A stretch of DNA of 63,614 nt from Gracilaria vermiculophylla (lineage: Eukaryota; Rhodophyta; Florideophyceae; Gracilariales; Gracilariaceae), in assembly GCA_019155205.2 (NCBI GenBank), contig JAHNZQ020003150.1:3121791-3185404 (forward strand), written 5' to 3'. Positions 22,112 through 32,450 of the stretch are shown piece after piece. Under the pieces are notes generated by a model that was not told where the DNA came from, did no database searches, and was given only the letters and a program-made list of their open reading frames with translations. Numbering within the stretch: the stretch's first letter is position 1; every line of letters begins with the position of its first letter. Position numbers and translations under genes: made by a program.

Positions 22112-23061
22112 CATGTCTTCCCGGACTCCGGCGCCTACATCTCCTTCAAATCCTGAGGTGTATCACACCTCGACCGGTGCAACGTACCGTCCAGGGGAGC
22201 AGTTTGACCACGGTGCCACGTGCGTCTTTGTCTCAGGCTATAGGCACGCCTCCTGAGGTGATAACGCCGCGGTCCACCACAATGCCGGGTGCACCCGCAG
22301 TGGTACCCGCCGCGTCTCCTATGGACGAGGACGAGATTGCTCGCGCCCCGGTATCCTCGGCCCCGGTGGTGCAACCACGACTGCGGAGCGTCCCTGCGCC
22401 TGTGCTTCAGCCTCGCCTGCGGAGCGTTCCAGTTCCCGCACCGCCGTCACATCTAGTGTCACCGACTCCGTCCTTGGCTTTGCCGACTTCCACTGCGGAA
22501 CCCGCGGTATCCTGTCGGAGAACCCCTCTACTAGCGGGCCCGCCGTCCGCGGCTCCTTCCGTGGCGGTTGTTGCGCTGTCAACGGAGGTGGCCGCATCGC
22601 GTGCACCGTTGGGAGGAGTCTCCTCTGGGGCTCTGGAGGCTGCCTTCCAGGAGTTGGTGCAGGCATGCCTCTTGACAGGCCGTCCTGCTTCGAACTTCTG
22701 CTGTGGAGGCTCTGCGCCAGACGCGTGCTTGGGTCTTAGAGCTCCACAATGCCCGGACAGACCGAACCTCGATGGCGGCCCCCAAGGAAAACCTGTCGGA
22801 GTTCTTCGATAGCCAAATGCTCACAGCGAAAGCGCGCCTCGAAGCAGAGTACTCAACGCGATTCGGTGACCTGTAGGTGATAGGAACCAGATCATTAAAA
22901 GATCCTTCGGATGGAGCAGTAGCTCCACGAACGGCAGTTTCAATATGCAAAGGCCGTGCCCGCGTGCTCAACGACACGAAGTGCCGCCGTGAGATCATGC
23001 GGAAAGCGAGCAACGGCATCCTGGATACGAAAAAGAGAACTCCAGGTAGGGGATAGACTGC
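22112..23061 (+). pseudogene. Broken antisense ORF in Gy-b (Pro-rich plus helical)
   Basis: The plus strand, opposite to pol, shows a coding-like path. A Met start at 22112 (MSSRTPAPTSPSN) gives way to a long proline/alanine/valine-rich frame, about 22255-22690, with a tandem VQPRLRSVP motif and PMDEDEIARAP. A third frame, about 22690-23061, is charged and probably helical (QTRAWVLELHNARTDRTS, MLTAKARLEAEYSTRFGDL) and contains a TAG. Two frameshifts and a stop break it. It lies tail-to-tail with pol (pol ends at 23118), between pol and the 3' LTR. Some plant gypsy lineages have extra antisense ORFs at this place. A gag-like gene of a second, nested element is the alternative. Confidence 0.45.
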
Positions 23062-23117
23062 GGAGTCGAAAAACACTCTGGTCGGGGGCCCTCTCCCGCT
23101 TTCCTAAACGGAAGCGA

Positions 23118-23906
23118 CTATGTGGAGAGGCGTTTCTGCACCAGATTGGCGTAATATCGCCTAAGGAAGTTCTCCGGGATATGTTCCGGAGGTTCTTCCG
23201 TGTCGTCCTTCGAGGTGTACCCATACCAACGGACGCGGTACAGTATTTCTGCAGGGGTTTGACGATGGGAGACGATATGGTCCACCGCGTAGAGGATGTC
23301 ACCTTCAGGGGTCATGATGGCGTCTGAGGCCTCCAGCAATGGTTCACCGAGAGCGGTCATGCGGTTCCCCTTATCTCGTGGTGTCGTTGCGCCTGAGGTG
23401 GTCGAATGAGGAAGTTTCGCGCGTTGTCCCTGAGGTGAGATGTCGGGCGTTCCTGAAAGGTTGGGCGTCAGGACTTTCGTCACCCTATCGCGGGAGAAGA
23501 CGTCTCTGAGCTCGGTCACCTCAATGGCGACAGTCTCTTTATAGGTGGCTAGGACTTTGTAGGGCCCTGAGGTAGTCGGCGTTAACTTGCGCGTGACGTC
23601 CGGCGGTTTTTCGGATGTTTCCCCGGGTTTGTCGACGAAAACCTCGTCGCCTTCTTTCAGGCGAGGGCCTTCCATAACCTTTCGGTCGAAGTCCTGTTTG
23701 TACCTCCTCTGCAAGGCATTGAGTCTCTCCTTTGTGAGGGAGAGTGCGTTCTCATTCCGCCTTAGGATAAAGCGTTTGGCTTCCGCCGCTGTTGGCGCCT
23801 GTGGCCCATCCGCCGGGTGCGCCGTGGCACGTGCCGCAATGAAGGCACTTGGCGGAATGCGCGAGAGCACCAGATTGAAAGGAGCGGTCCCCGTGGAGCG
23901 GTACAC
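23118..23906 (-). pseudogene. Gy-b integrase C-terminal domain and chromodomain
   Basis: An open piece of 262 residues. It begins in the integrase tail (TGTAPFNLVLSRIP, then a KEGDEVFVDKPGE block), has the GPY/F motif TSGPYKVLATYKET, and ends with a chromodomain (YAVDHIVSHRQTP, YRVRWYGY, EEPPEHIPENFLRRYY). Chromodomains of such elements direct integration towards particular chromatin. The Trp of the usual TWEP motif is Glu here, so the aromatic cage is incomplete. A stop separates it from the integrase core upstream. Confidence 0.8.
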
Positions 23907-23921
23907 CTGAAGGTTGTATGC

Positions 23922-24851
23922 TTACGTGAGGGGGCCCACATATGCCTCCCAATCCTTCTGGTGGTCCACGACGTAGTGCTTCAGCCTCGAGGCGATGGTC
24001 TTGTTGAACCTTTCCACCTGGCCGTTGGTCTGGGGGTGATAGGCAGTTGTAAACAACTGTTTCATCCCCAGCATTCCGGAGACGGCGCTGAAGAGCTTCG
24101 CCGCGAACTGAGGGCCATTGCCCGTAAGGAGGTACAACGGTATCCCGTATGGATAAACCCATTGCTCCAGAAAGGCGTCGGCAATCACTGCTGCAGTAGT
24201 GCTCCTAAGGGGTATGGCACGCGTGATCTTGGAAAAGCGATCCGTGATCACGAGGATAAATCGATGCCCTCGCTCCGTCCTGGGGAGAGGACCCAAGATG
24301 TCCATGGCCACAAACTCCAACGTTCCTGAAGGTGGGAACAACGTGAGCGGCGTCCGGTGTTTCCGTATACTCCCCCTAGCGGCAGCGCAAGAATAGCAAT
24401 CCGGCACCGTTTGGAAGGCGTCATTAGCCATTTTCGGCCAATAGAACTCCCTCCGCATGGTGAAATATATCCATGATCCACCCGGGTACCCGGCGAGGCG
24501 AGAAAAGTGCGAGAGATACAACACTTTCGCCCGTAGCTTCGTCGGGACCACCTTTTGGAGAGCTCCATCCAGGAGAGCGCGGCGTACAAGCATGCCATCT
24601 CGGTCGACGTCAAATGGCAATTTCAAACTCCACACAGTGGCGAGGTACTCCTTGCAGTACGCATCCGTACTCTGTTCCTTCAGGAAGTCCGCCACAGTGA
24701 TGGGGAGAACGTCTTTCTCCCCCTCAACAAGAGCCATCATCTCAGGGAGTCCACTATATTTTCCTCCAGATTCACAGCATTCCAAACATTCTCCATCGGA
24801 TCTTTCTTTCCCGTCGGCGTCCAGGATGACCAGACACGGGATGTTGTCCAC
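23922..24851 (-). pseudogene. Gy-b integrase zinc finger and core
   Basis: 309 residues with the N-terminal HHCC finger (SHFSRLAGYPG...CYSCAAARG), where the second His is Tyr, and the rve core. The first catalytic Asp (AMDILGPLPRT) and the Glu (NGQVERFNK) are present, but the second Asp is Gly (YLLTGNGPQF). Gy-a keeps that Asp but has lost the first. The protein should be unable to bind zinc normally or to join strands. Confidence 0.85.
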
Positions 24852-24947
24852 GAAAGGTGTTACATCTTATCTCTTTGTGGAGATTCGCGAGAGCGCGTCC
24901 GCTGCCTGGTGTTTAATTCCAGGCCGGTGGACGATGTCAAACTCGAA

Positions 24948-25733
24948 CTACAGGAGGCGTAACCTCCACCTTGCCAGGCGACCGGAAGCATCCGTCAAGG
25001 ACAGTATCCACTTCATTGGTGCGTGGTCCGTCCTCAAGGTGAAGCGCGCACCTTCCAGGTATGCGCGTAAAAGCAAAACCGCCCACACGATGGTGAGACA
25101 TTTGCGATCCGAGGTGGAATAATTCCGTTCCCTCGGGGTGAGGCTGCGACTCCAAAATCCGATGAGTTGAATTCCACCTTCTGGTTGCTCCTGTAGGAGG
25201 GCACATCCGACCTGGTATTTACAGGCGTCAGTGTCAAGCACCATTCGGCCGTGCCGCTTCGGAAGTATCAAGATTGGTGGTTCTATTAGTCTCCTCTTCA
25301 GGGTGTCGAAGACTTCAAACTCCTTGTCCGTCAAGATAGCCAATTGCGTCCGCTTGTCCTTCTTCAAGGGGCGATTTAACGGCGCCGCTATACGGGAGAA
25401 ATTCAGTGGAAACCTCCGGAAGACATTACAAAACCCTAAGAAGGAGGAGAGCTCCGTCTGGTTTGTGGGAGGGTGAGCTTCCTTGATGGAGTCCTGAGTT
25501 TTCCTGGAAACCTGCAGGCGGCCTGGGAGCACAACGTGCCCCAGGTAGTCCAACGAAGACTTGAAAAAGAAACATTTCTCCAGCTTCAAGGTGAGGCCAG
25601 CAACCTTTAGGAGTTGGAGCATGTGCTTTACATGAATGAAGTGCTCCTCCACGCTGCGGGAGTATATGATGACGTCATCGATATACACCAAAGCGTACTG
25701 CCACTTTACCATTGACAGGGTAATGACCACCAC
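24948..25733 (-). pseudogene. Gy-b RT thumb and RNase H
   Basis: 261 residues with the RT catalytic motif YIDD intact (ALVYIDDVIIYSRS), followed by the connection region (PPTNQTELSSFLGF) and RNase H. RNase H has the first Asp (VLDTDACKYQVG) and the TDHAP Asp, but the catalytic Glu of the NYST..E motif is replaced by Lys (NYSTSDRKCLT). The frame is separated from the RT fingers by a TAA directly after GYWQI and a degraded stretch. Confidence 0.85.
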
Positions 25734-25841
25734 TCGTTGGAACGTAGCGGATCCATTCTTCTATCCAAATGGCATCCTTAGGAATCTGAAGATCCCACAG
25801 TGCGAGGTGGACGTTGTCTTATCCTTATCGGAGTCGTCCAT

Positions 25842-26072
25842 CTAAATCTGCCAGTAGCCACTGTTGGCATCCAGCGTGGAGAACACGGACGCATCGCCTA
25901 AGGAGTCGATAAATTCATCCATACGGGGTATCGGGTACGAATCGCGTACCGTCACCTCGGTGAGGCGCCTGTAGTCAATACAGAACCTTAGGGAGCCATC
26001 TTTCTTCTTGACAAACACTACCGGGGAGGCCCATTCGGAATTGCAAGGCTTGATAGCGCCCTTCTCCAGCAT
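25842..26072 (-). pseudogene. Gy-b RT fingers/palm fragment
   Basis: The sequence MLEKGAIKPCNSEWASPVVF, then KKDGSLRFCIDYRRL, then STLDANSGYWQI is the classic Ty3/gypsy RT start; the first palm Asp lies in STLDANSG. It ends at a stop right after GYWQI. A frameshift at about 26075-26130 separates it from the protease piece. Confidence 0.85.
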
Positions 26073-26129
26073 CCAGTGGACCTCATCACGTTCGAAATCG
26101 GGTGCATGGGGCCATGCCCTCCTCGGAAG

Positions 26130-27362
26130 TTAGTATCCCGGGCCTGCAATAGTTGTGAGCTGGATCCGGTGATTGGCCAGGCTAGACTGACCCAGGCGTC
26201 CAGACCACATGTCCTCAAAGGCGGATAGCATCTCCACTATCCTGTGGCGATACCCTTCGAGATCATCGCCAATTTGGAGCTTCTCCTGCCAGGTGGCAGG
26301 ATTCTCTTCCTCTGGAGCCGAGGGAGTCACTTCTGCCTCCATGGTGGCGATTACATTGCGGTCTGCAAGGTCTTCCAATCGAGGAAGGTGAACCAGTCCT
26401 GCAGGGACGGGTAGTGCCACCCCGACGACAATTCCTTTCTGGAGACGTAGCGGCGAGTCCTTGAGGTTGGCGAGCACAACCCTGAAGGGAATGTTCGGTA
26501 CTATTTTCATAACACCGTTCGTCGTCATGGAGTGCTGCTTCGTCGTCAGGCGTGGACTCCCCTGTAGGAATGAAAGGCCACATGCAGAGGTCTGCACCCA
26601 GACTTCGGCCTGACTCCTCGCGGGTATTTCAACGCTCTTCACCTCTCGGAGCTTATTCGACTGCGTCTCCTTTGGAAGGTTACCCACGTGACAGGCGTTG
26701 GCGTCCGGTCCTGGAGATGCGGACCCAATACCTACAGGGGCGGCGTCGTGAAACGTCACCTTCCGCGGGCGTGGGTAGATTGCTCGTACATATCGATACA
26801 CAAAGGAAGTGCCCAATCTGCACTGTGCCGCCAAGTTGGCCGCCACGAGGAACCACACTTTCACCTGTAAGGAGCCCAACCAGAGGTACAAGGGGATTGC
26901 GCCAAGGATGGTCAATTCTCGACGCGACGCATCGCGCACCATAGGGAGCTTGCCAGTCCTCAAGAAGCCGAGAACAGAACGCGGGAGCACGTCGGCGTGA
27001 AGCAGATTGTGGCCAGCTCTGGTATGGAGGATAGCGCGCACCGTGGTGGATGCGAGCGGGGAACATCTTGTAGAGGCGAATACCTTGTACTTTTCACGGC
27101 GATGCGTGCAGACAGAATCCTCGAAGGTGGCGAAGGGGTCCATCGAGACTAGGGGACCCGCCGATCCCTCGTCGATGGAGCAGACGGCTTCTCCCCATTT
27201 CCTAAAGGCGACCTCCGCGGAGCTGAGGCTCGATGGTAAAGAATCACGCGGAGCCTCAACGCGGGGCCTCCAGGGGTTTTCTGGTTGGAGAGGGGCTGAG
27301 CTCCAGTCGGGAACGGCTGCTGCGGTTGGGTATCGACATGCGACGTGTTCTCTGAGGTGCAA
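26130..27362 (-). pseudogene. Gy-b protease region with lost active site
   Basis: A 410-residue open piece. A retropepsin-like stretch starts VRAILHTRAGHNLL, where the D-T/S-G triad would stand; here it reads HTR. The following flap and C-terminal pattern (LTILGAIPLYLWLGSLQVKV, LGTSFVYRYVRAIYPRPRKV) confirms the domain. The end (MWSGRLGQSSLANHRIQLT) is the linker into RT. The protease would be dead, so gag-pol could not be processed. Confidence 0.8.
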
Positions 27363-27753
27363 CCGGTTTCGTTACCGGCACCTGCGTTGCTGGTGCAAGT
27401 GATAGTGGAACACAATGCAATCCCAGTGGAGTGCGGTAACCGTAGTTTCTTTGAGGGGAGCGGATGTCGCGATACGCGGTTCGATAACTTCCGCTCTCCT
27501 CTGGTGTGTCCTTCAGGTCGTGGAAGTTTTTCTCCCGTTCCTGCAGGTTGGCGTCCCTTATTACCGTGGTGAAAGATGTACAGCGTACTGGCTCTCGCGA
27601 CAAACAAATCCTGCAAGGCGGTGGGTAGCCTCGAGGATTCACAAATCGGGCACTCCTGTAAGATCCTGCCGAGGCGTACGAAGTAGGAGACGAGGGTGTC
27701 CTCGTCCTAATGGTTGTTTCCTGATGTTAGGCATAAGTAAGGGCAAGGCCCTC
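27363..27753 (-). pseudogene. Gy-b gag-protease junction (possible nucleocapsid)
   Basis: Between the capsid piece and the protease the minus strand carries CPICES and, in a shifted frame, PPCRICLSRE. These could be the remains of one or two short zinc knuckles split by a frameshift. Several stops interrupt the region. Confidence 0.35.
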
Positions 27754-28690
27754 TTACTCTCCCTCGAGCGTGAGCTCGTCGAACCCCTCTGAGGTTCTGG
27801 AGTCAAACGTCAGGGCGGATGCCCGACGGTTTCTTGAGGCCGTCAGTTTATCCGAAAGTGGAGCATAGCTGCGACGAGCGGTGGGATGGGGATCCCCATA
27901 GGACTCCACGAAACGTGTTAGCTCCGTATAGGTGGTCTTCGGATGCGTTTTCAAGTAATTACGCATCCGGGCGTGGATCGAGGGAAGGAGTCCCTCGACA
28001 AAAAACGACTTCAATCGCCGTTCGGAGTACACGTTCCCACATCGTAGGGCCTTCGTGCACAGCTTCTGGGAGAACCCCGTCTCGTTCATTTCCGTGTTCT
28101 GCCTATAGGAGGTGACTTCAACGTCAGCGTCGGCTATCACCTCGTCCGTGACGTATCTTTTCAGGAGGTAATTTACCACCTACGAGTACGTCGTCAAGAT
28201 CTCCATACCAGGATCATCCACAGTGGTGCTCTCTCTCGTGAGGCGCGGCTGCACCAGCTAGTGCGCTTGGCCTGTGAGGTAGAACTAAAAACACCAGACG
28301 GTGGCACTTTCATGTAAATTATTGGTAATGCACGCCAATCGGACGCGTGTGAGAAAATTCAACACCAAGATGGGGTCCTCACCTGAGAAGGAGTGCTTCT
28401 TCATCTGCATATCCATTCGGCGCTGGATCTTCGTGAGTCGTTTAGCGACGGACGCGTCGTAGAGAGTGCAGCGATCACTCAACCTTTAGGTGTCGTAATC
28501 TACCAGTTTTGCAAAGAGGTCGTAGAGCGGGACGACCTTCCTGACCCTTCTGCTCTTCTCCTTGGGAGGTATACTGTCCTTCGAGCTGGAGCTGTTTACG
28601 GATTCGGAGTCTGAGCTTCCCCCCGAATCGGTGTCTCGCCTTCTTCTTTTCTCCCTCCGTTTCTTTCGGCGTCTTTCCTTTAGGTAGTCT
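27754..28690 (-). pseudogene. Gy-b gag, basic linker and capsid
   Basis: Read on the minus strand from about 28690: an Arg/Lys-rich then Ser/Asp-rich stretch (ERRRKKRREKRRR, DTDSGGSSDSES), then VPLYDLFAKL, then QRRMDMQMKKHSFSG and, after stops, a capsid-like segment RLKSFFVEGLLPSIHARMR with YTELTRFVESYGD. The second part resembles retrotransposon gag capsid C-terminal helices. At least three stops break the frame. Confidence 0.6.
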
Positions 28691-28994
28691 GGGTTATTTG
28701 ACGATACCCCCGTTATCGCGAATAACTGAGGAGTATCATGTCCCTTTATTCTTCGGTGAATTCCTTTGCGATCGGTATCCTATCCTCCTCCGCGGGGCGT
28801 CAGGTTTAGACGGTGCATAGCAATATTCCTGAGGTGGTAACGTTTCCCTACGGCAGTATCCTTTCCTTCTCTGGCGTAGGGGGTGGCAGTATCCTGCTTT
28901 CTTTGAGTGGGATCACCTTAGGTGTTGAGAGAGAGAACCTTTCCTGTACCGAAGAATGGCTTTGAAACGACGTTTCGGGAAGCAGCCGCGCGGT

Positions 28995-29507
28995 TTAGGA
29001 ACGAACCTCCGCACGGATAACATCTGAGACCACCTCTAGGAAGGGGTCAGAATCCAGTAAAACATCCACAGCACGGTGAGCGCTCTCCGTTGCGATTTCC
29101 TCCACAGGAACGAGGCGGCGCGCTCTGAAGTGTGCCTCAACATCTGCAGGTATTCTTTCGACCAGCTTCTGTGAGAGCCAATCCGTAAGGCGCGGGGCCA
29201 GCGACTCCAGGAGGGAGTTAGCCTCCGGGTGTTCCCGTCCCTGCAGCTCCTGAGGGGGCGGCTGCGATGCCGTGTGCGGTTCTTCAACCTCCACATCGGC
29301 GTTCTCCACAGGTGTCGCGGGGGATTCCGCTTGCCTCCGATCATGCATTCTACTAAGGCGATTCCTGAAACGCTCCACAGAGGAGCCAGGATTCTGAAGG
29401 AGACTTTCAGGGTCCTCCAGTCTGACGGCCATCTCCTGGAGATCGCTGCGCGTGCTTCGCCCATCAACGAAGTTGGTTGCTTGAGAGTCATGTAGGGTGA
29501 TTTCCAT
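28995..29507 (-). pseudogene. Gy-b gag N-terminal piece (170 aa)
   Basis: The open frame starts MEITLHDSQATNF, 177 bp inside the 5' LTR, where gag is expected. It is acidic and proline-rich in the middle (EEPHTASQPPPQELQG), then helical (LAPRLTDWLSQKLVERI). It ends AEVRS-stop; the next gag segment continues only after a broken stretch, 28690-28990. There is no close match to a named domain. Confidence 0.55.
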
Positions 29508-29683
29508 TGGGGGTTCTTAGGGGTCCATATAGGAGTTGGTTGGGGGTGATTTCCTTCCACTTCTGGATCACCTTAACGAAGAATTCCACTGTTGGCTTCC
29601 GATCGTTGCCAACTAGGAACACTGTTCTGTCGCGACTTTCGCGATTTCTTTAGGAAACGGACCTTCTAAGTCAGTACACCAGT

Positions 29684-30236
29684 TGTGGTACCGTCATTTT
29701 TTCTTTCGATGCGGTAGTACCTAACGTCCGTTAGGAGTTCTTGTTGACTCCATAGGCGCGAGTTCCTAAAGGTAGTCTCCGGTAGTCGCTGTCGCGAGCC
29801 GAGGAAATTCTGAAAAAGCATCCGCAAACACCAAGCGGAGGGGGAGGTTCACTAGGCAGCCAATGCTCCTACAGGCGCTGGTACGAGGCGAACCGGAGAT
29901 CGGCGGCTTTGAAACCATAGGATCTTCAACGAGAGTCTCCAACCGGAAAAATAGATGTAGACTCAAGGGTGATTGGTTTTCTAACCCAGAGGTAGAGCTC
30001 GACCAGCAAATTGAGTATCACGCCGGGAGCCCGCCTAGGCAGGTCTCAGTGCTGTAGTAATTACCCGCACAAATTTACTTAAATAAATATAAATTCTACC
30101 GTCCCTGAAGGATACTGTAGCGCACGCGGGCCGAATTATGCACAACGTAGCTCAGTTAATAAAATAAGAGCCCTCCTTAGTAACATCACGCCATAAAGTC
30201 ACTTCACCATATCACCTTAGGATCCACTGTACTGCA
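29684..30236 (-). repeat. Gy-b 5' LTR
   Basis: 553 bp, TGTGGTACCGTC...CTGTACTGCA on the plus strand. It lies directly outside gag. The base run next to its inner edge (minus strand AACTGGTGTACTGACTTAG) starts with a TGG three bases in and could be the primer binding site, but it does not match initiator tRNA-Met. Confidence 0.85.
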
Positions 30237-31671
30237 GTTGAGCCCTCTCGAAGGAACAACACGACAATGTCGGGTGTGAGACCGAGGTTCCCCCGGCAGC
30301 ACTTGGCGGGAAAGCTATAAGAAGGATCTCCACTAGGTGTGTGTATGGGTGTACGGTGCCTTCTTGGTGGAAAGAGACCGAAAAGATAGAAGAAGCGCAG
30401 GTCGCGCGATCCACAAGGTGGAGGATGTATCACCAAGGTGGGAAAAAGCGGAGGTACCCGTGATGAGAACGACAGAAATCGTGAATATCCCCATACAGCG
30501 AGCGAACACAGATAGAATGGTAATATACCCAAGAATGGGCGCTCTCAGCGAATACGTCGGATGAGTACCCGTACGCTACGAGATGTCCCTCGCGGGAGGC
30601 AAATACCACCGTAGGCGGAAGGCTTAGAGCCGGAACTTAGGTTACCATTTACTGAAGGCGGCAACGGGAGGCCGGTGCCTTTATGTACTGTAATGCTTAT
30701 TAAATATATGGGAAACTTCAAAATAAATGAATAAACAAATACATAAATTAATACCCGGCGAGATTAATTCATATTAATTCTCTATAGCGCATTCTTCAAT
30801 ACGAGTTCCTATGTGCCAATACCCCAAAAACGGGTGTACACTTCAGTTACGTCCCTTACATCCATCGATATAGCTCAAGGATTGCCCATTTTATACTCTG
30901 AAGAGCTTTACATTTTACAATTTAAATATAAAAAAAGGTACTATCGCTAAAATGGCCGACAATTTATGAGCAATCCGGCATCAACTCTTCATTTTCTACA
31001 AATACTAGCCAACTACGGAGTATAATAATCCATGGAAAGTCTAAATCTTTTCTGTCCTACAGATCAACGCAGAAGAAAAAATAAACTGTGCCGAGGAAAT
31101 GTTTACGGTTAGTACAGGAACAGTACAAAAAGCGTAAAAATAAATACGTTTATGTCAATGACGTGTCGTAAAACCAGTACAAGGAATTGGGAAATTACAA
31201 AATAATGAAAAAAAGATTCAGCATGGAAGCTCACCATGCGCAAAAGAAAATTACTTGGTGTGCAAACATTGCATACTGATGATCACAATAGGACACTTTG
31301 ATTGTTTCCGAAGGAACGAATTCAACTTGGATCGTTGAGATTGTTATAAATTTTATTGGTATGAAGTAAAGAAAGTACGCTCTAAATTCTGGAGAAGAAA
31401 CTGTGGAGGATGTTTCATAGTTGTAGGGGGGCAGGGGTTTAGGGGTTTAAAAATACGTAATGCTTTTTAGACAATTTTTAAACTTGAAATTATTTGAAAA
31501 CTCAATTTTGTATTTGTACAGTACCAAAATCACGTTTTTTTAATATGACACCAACGTGACATGATTTTGAAACAGACTGTACACAGTCTTCGAGTAATTA
31601 ATCAAAAAAAAATTTTGTCAGTTTAAGCTAGATTTGATACCGCAGCACAATATCTCTTATCAGAGACGCTG
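30237..31671. other. Unassigned spacer right of Gy-b
   Basis: 30237-30660 is GC-richer, with no other copy here and no ORF above about 106 codons. It does not continue the Gy-a RT, so Gy-b is not a clean insertion into Gy-a. 30690-31620 is AT-rich with no gene. At 31434-31449 GGGGTTTAGGGGTTTA is telomere-like. At about 31610 the inverted R2 piece begins. Confidence 0.5.
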
Positions 31672-31736
31672 AGTCTGCTGCTCTCCCACGAGAATCAGCC
31701 GACTCCTCTTCGTAGCGCAACTTCCGCTCCGCAGTG
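31672..31736 (-). repeat. Dispersed R1 module, inverted copy
   Basis: The reverse complement reads CACTGCGGAGCGGAAG and continues through GAGGAGTCGGCTGATTCTCG. It is followed on the minus strand by an R2 start (CTTAAACTGACAAAA), so R1-R2 here is one inverted module, spaced as at 45239-45350. Confidence 0.65.
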
Positions 31737-31871
31737 TTTTACCAAGAGCTCCAGTGATATTTATCAAGCATCCGCAAAGTACTTGAGCCAGTCATGTACC
31801 ATGGACGCGACGCATGTCGATCGCACGGAGGCAGCCCGAATAGCTAAATTACTTTAATACGCTCTTCCGCA

Positions 31872-32450
31872 CTACCACCATGGATATCTATTATTCTTTT
31901 CTGGTTCTCCGTTCCTGCTTGTACATTCAAGAAGTGAAGTCTTTACGTCGCTAGATTCAATGGCCCTCACAGCGTTTCGCGCTTGTCTCTCTCCCTTGTA
32001 CACTTCCCATGGTATCACACAAATCCTGTCCCCATTTCGGATCTCTCCAATTTCCGGATCGGCATCTCGGAGCTCATCAACAGAACAGAAAGTCATGTCA
32101 CACTCTTCCTCGTCGACAAAAGTGAAGAAGCCATTCGACACTTCGTAGCTTGCATACATTAGAAAGACTGCTGCGTGCTGTGTTTTGTAAATTAGTTTTC
32201 CACGCATGAAGAGGGTTTTGTAGGCCGTAGTCACCCTGTAATTCTCGGGCTTAGGTTGGTTTCTTTTGTCAAAACAATAAGCCGTTCCGTGTGGGGGAGA
32301 GAAACAAGAACCCCAACAACAAGCCACATATACTTCCGGTACGAAAAGTTCTTTTGATGTAATCTGACCCCCGAAAGAAAAACTGCCCAAACCAATGAGA
32401 ATACACACCAGCAGAAGTGTGAATGGGGAAGTGCCTTTCTTCATGGTCAT
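31872..32450 (-). CDS. Family A secreted Cys protein, copy A4 (192 aa)
   Basis: It starts MTMKKGTSPF with ATG codons at 32450 and 32444; the second is the family start. The signal peptide runs to about residue 27. Here the first mature cysteine is doubled (YVACCWGSCF), giving one more Cys than the other copies except the cut A1, which shares WGSCF. FMRGKLIYKTQ, CSVDELRDADPEI and GDRICVIPWEVY are conserved. The second half of the loop (NQPKPENYRVTTA) is unlike other copies. It ends RYPWW. Probably secreted; partner B4. Confidence 0.8.
   Translation of the reverse strand: MTMKKGTSPFTLLLVCILIGLGSFSFGGQITSKELFVPEVYVACCWGSCFSPPHGTAYCFDKRNQPKPENYRVTTAYKTLFMRGKLIYKTQHAAVFLMYASYEVSNGFFTFVDEEECDMTFCSVDELRDADPEIGEIRNGDRICVIPWEVYKGERQARNAVRAIESSDVKTSLLECTSRNGEPEKNNRYPWW

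Larger units (their letters stand above)
20850..30236 (-). mobile_element. Gy-b: full-length degenerate Ty3/gypsy chromovirus
   Basis: This 9.4-kb element is on the minus strand. The 5' LTR is 29684-30236 and the 3' LTR is 20850-21400, both of the TG...CA type. A polypurine tract (AGGAAAGGGGG on the minus strand) abuts the 3' LTR. Between them lie gag, protease, RT, RNase H, integrase and chromodomain in order, and an extra ORF on the opposite strand next to the 3' LTR. The two LTRs differ at many positions, indicating an old insertion or a hybrid of two elements. No matching target duplication is seen (CGAGG on the left, GTTGA on the right). Confidence 0.85.
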
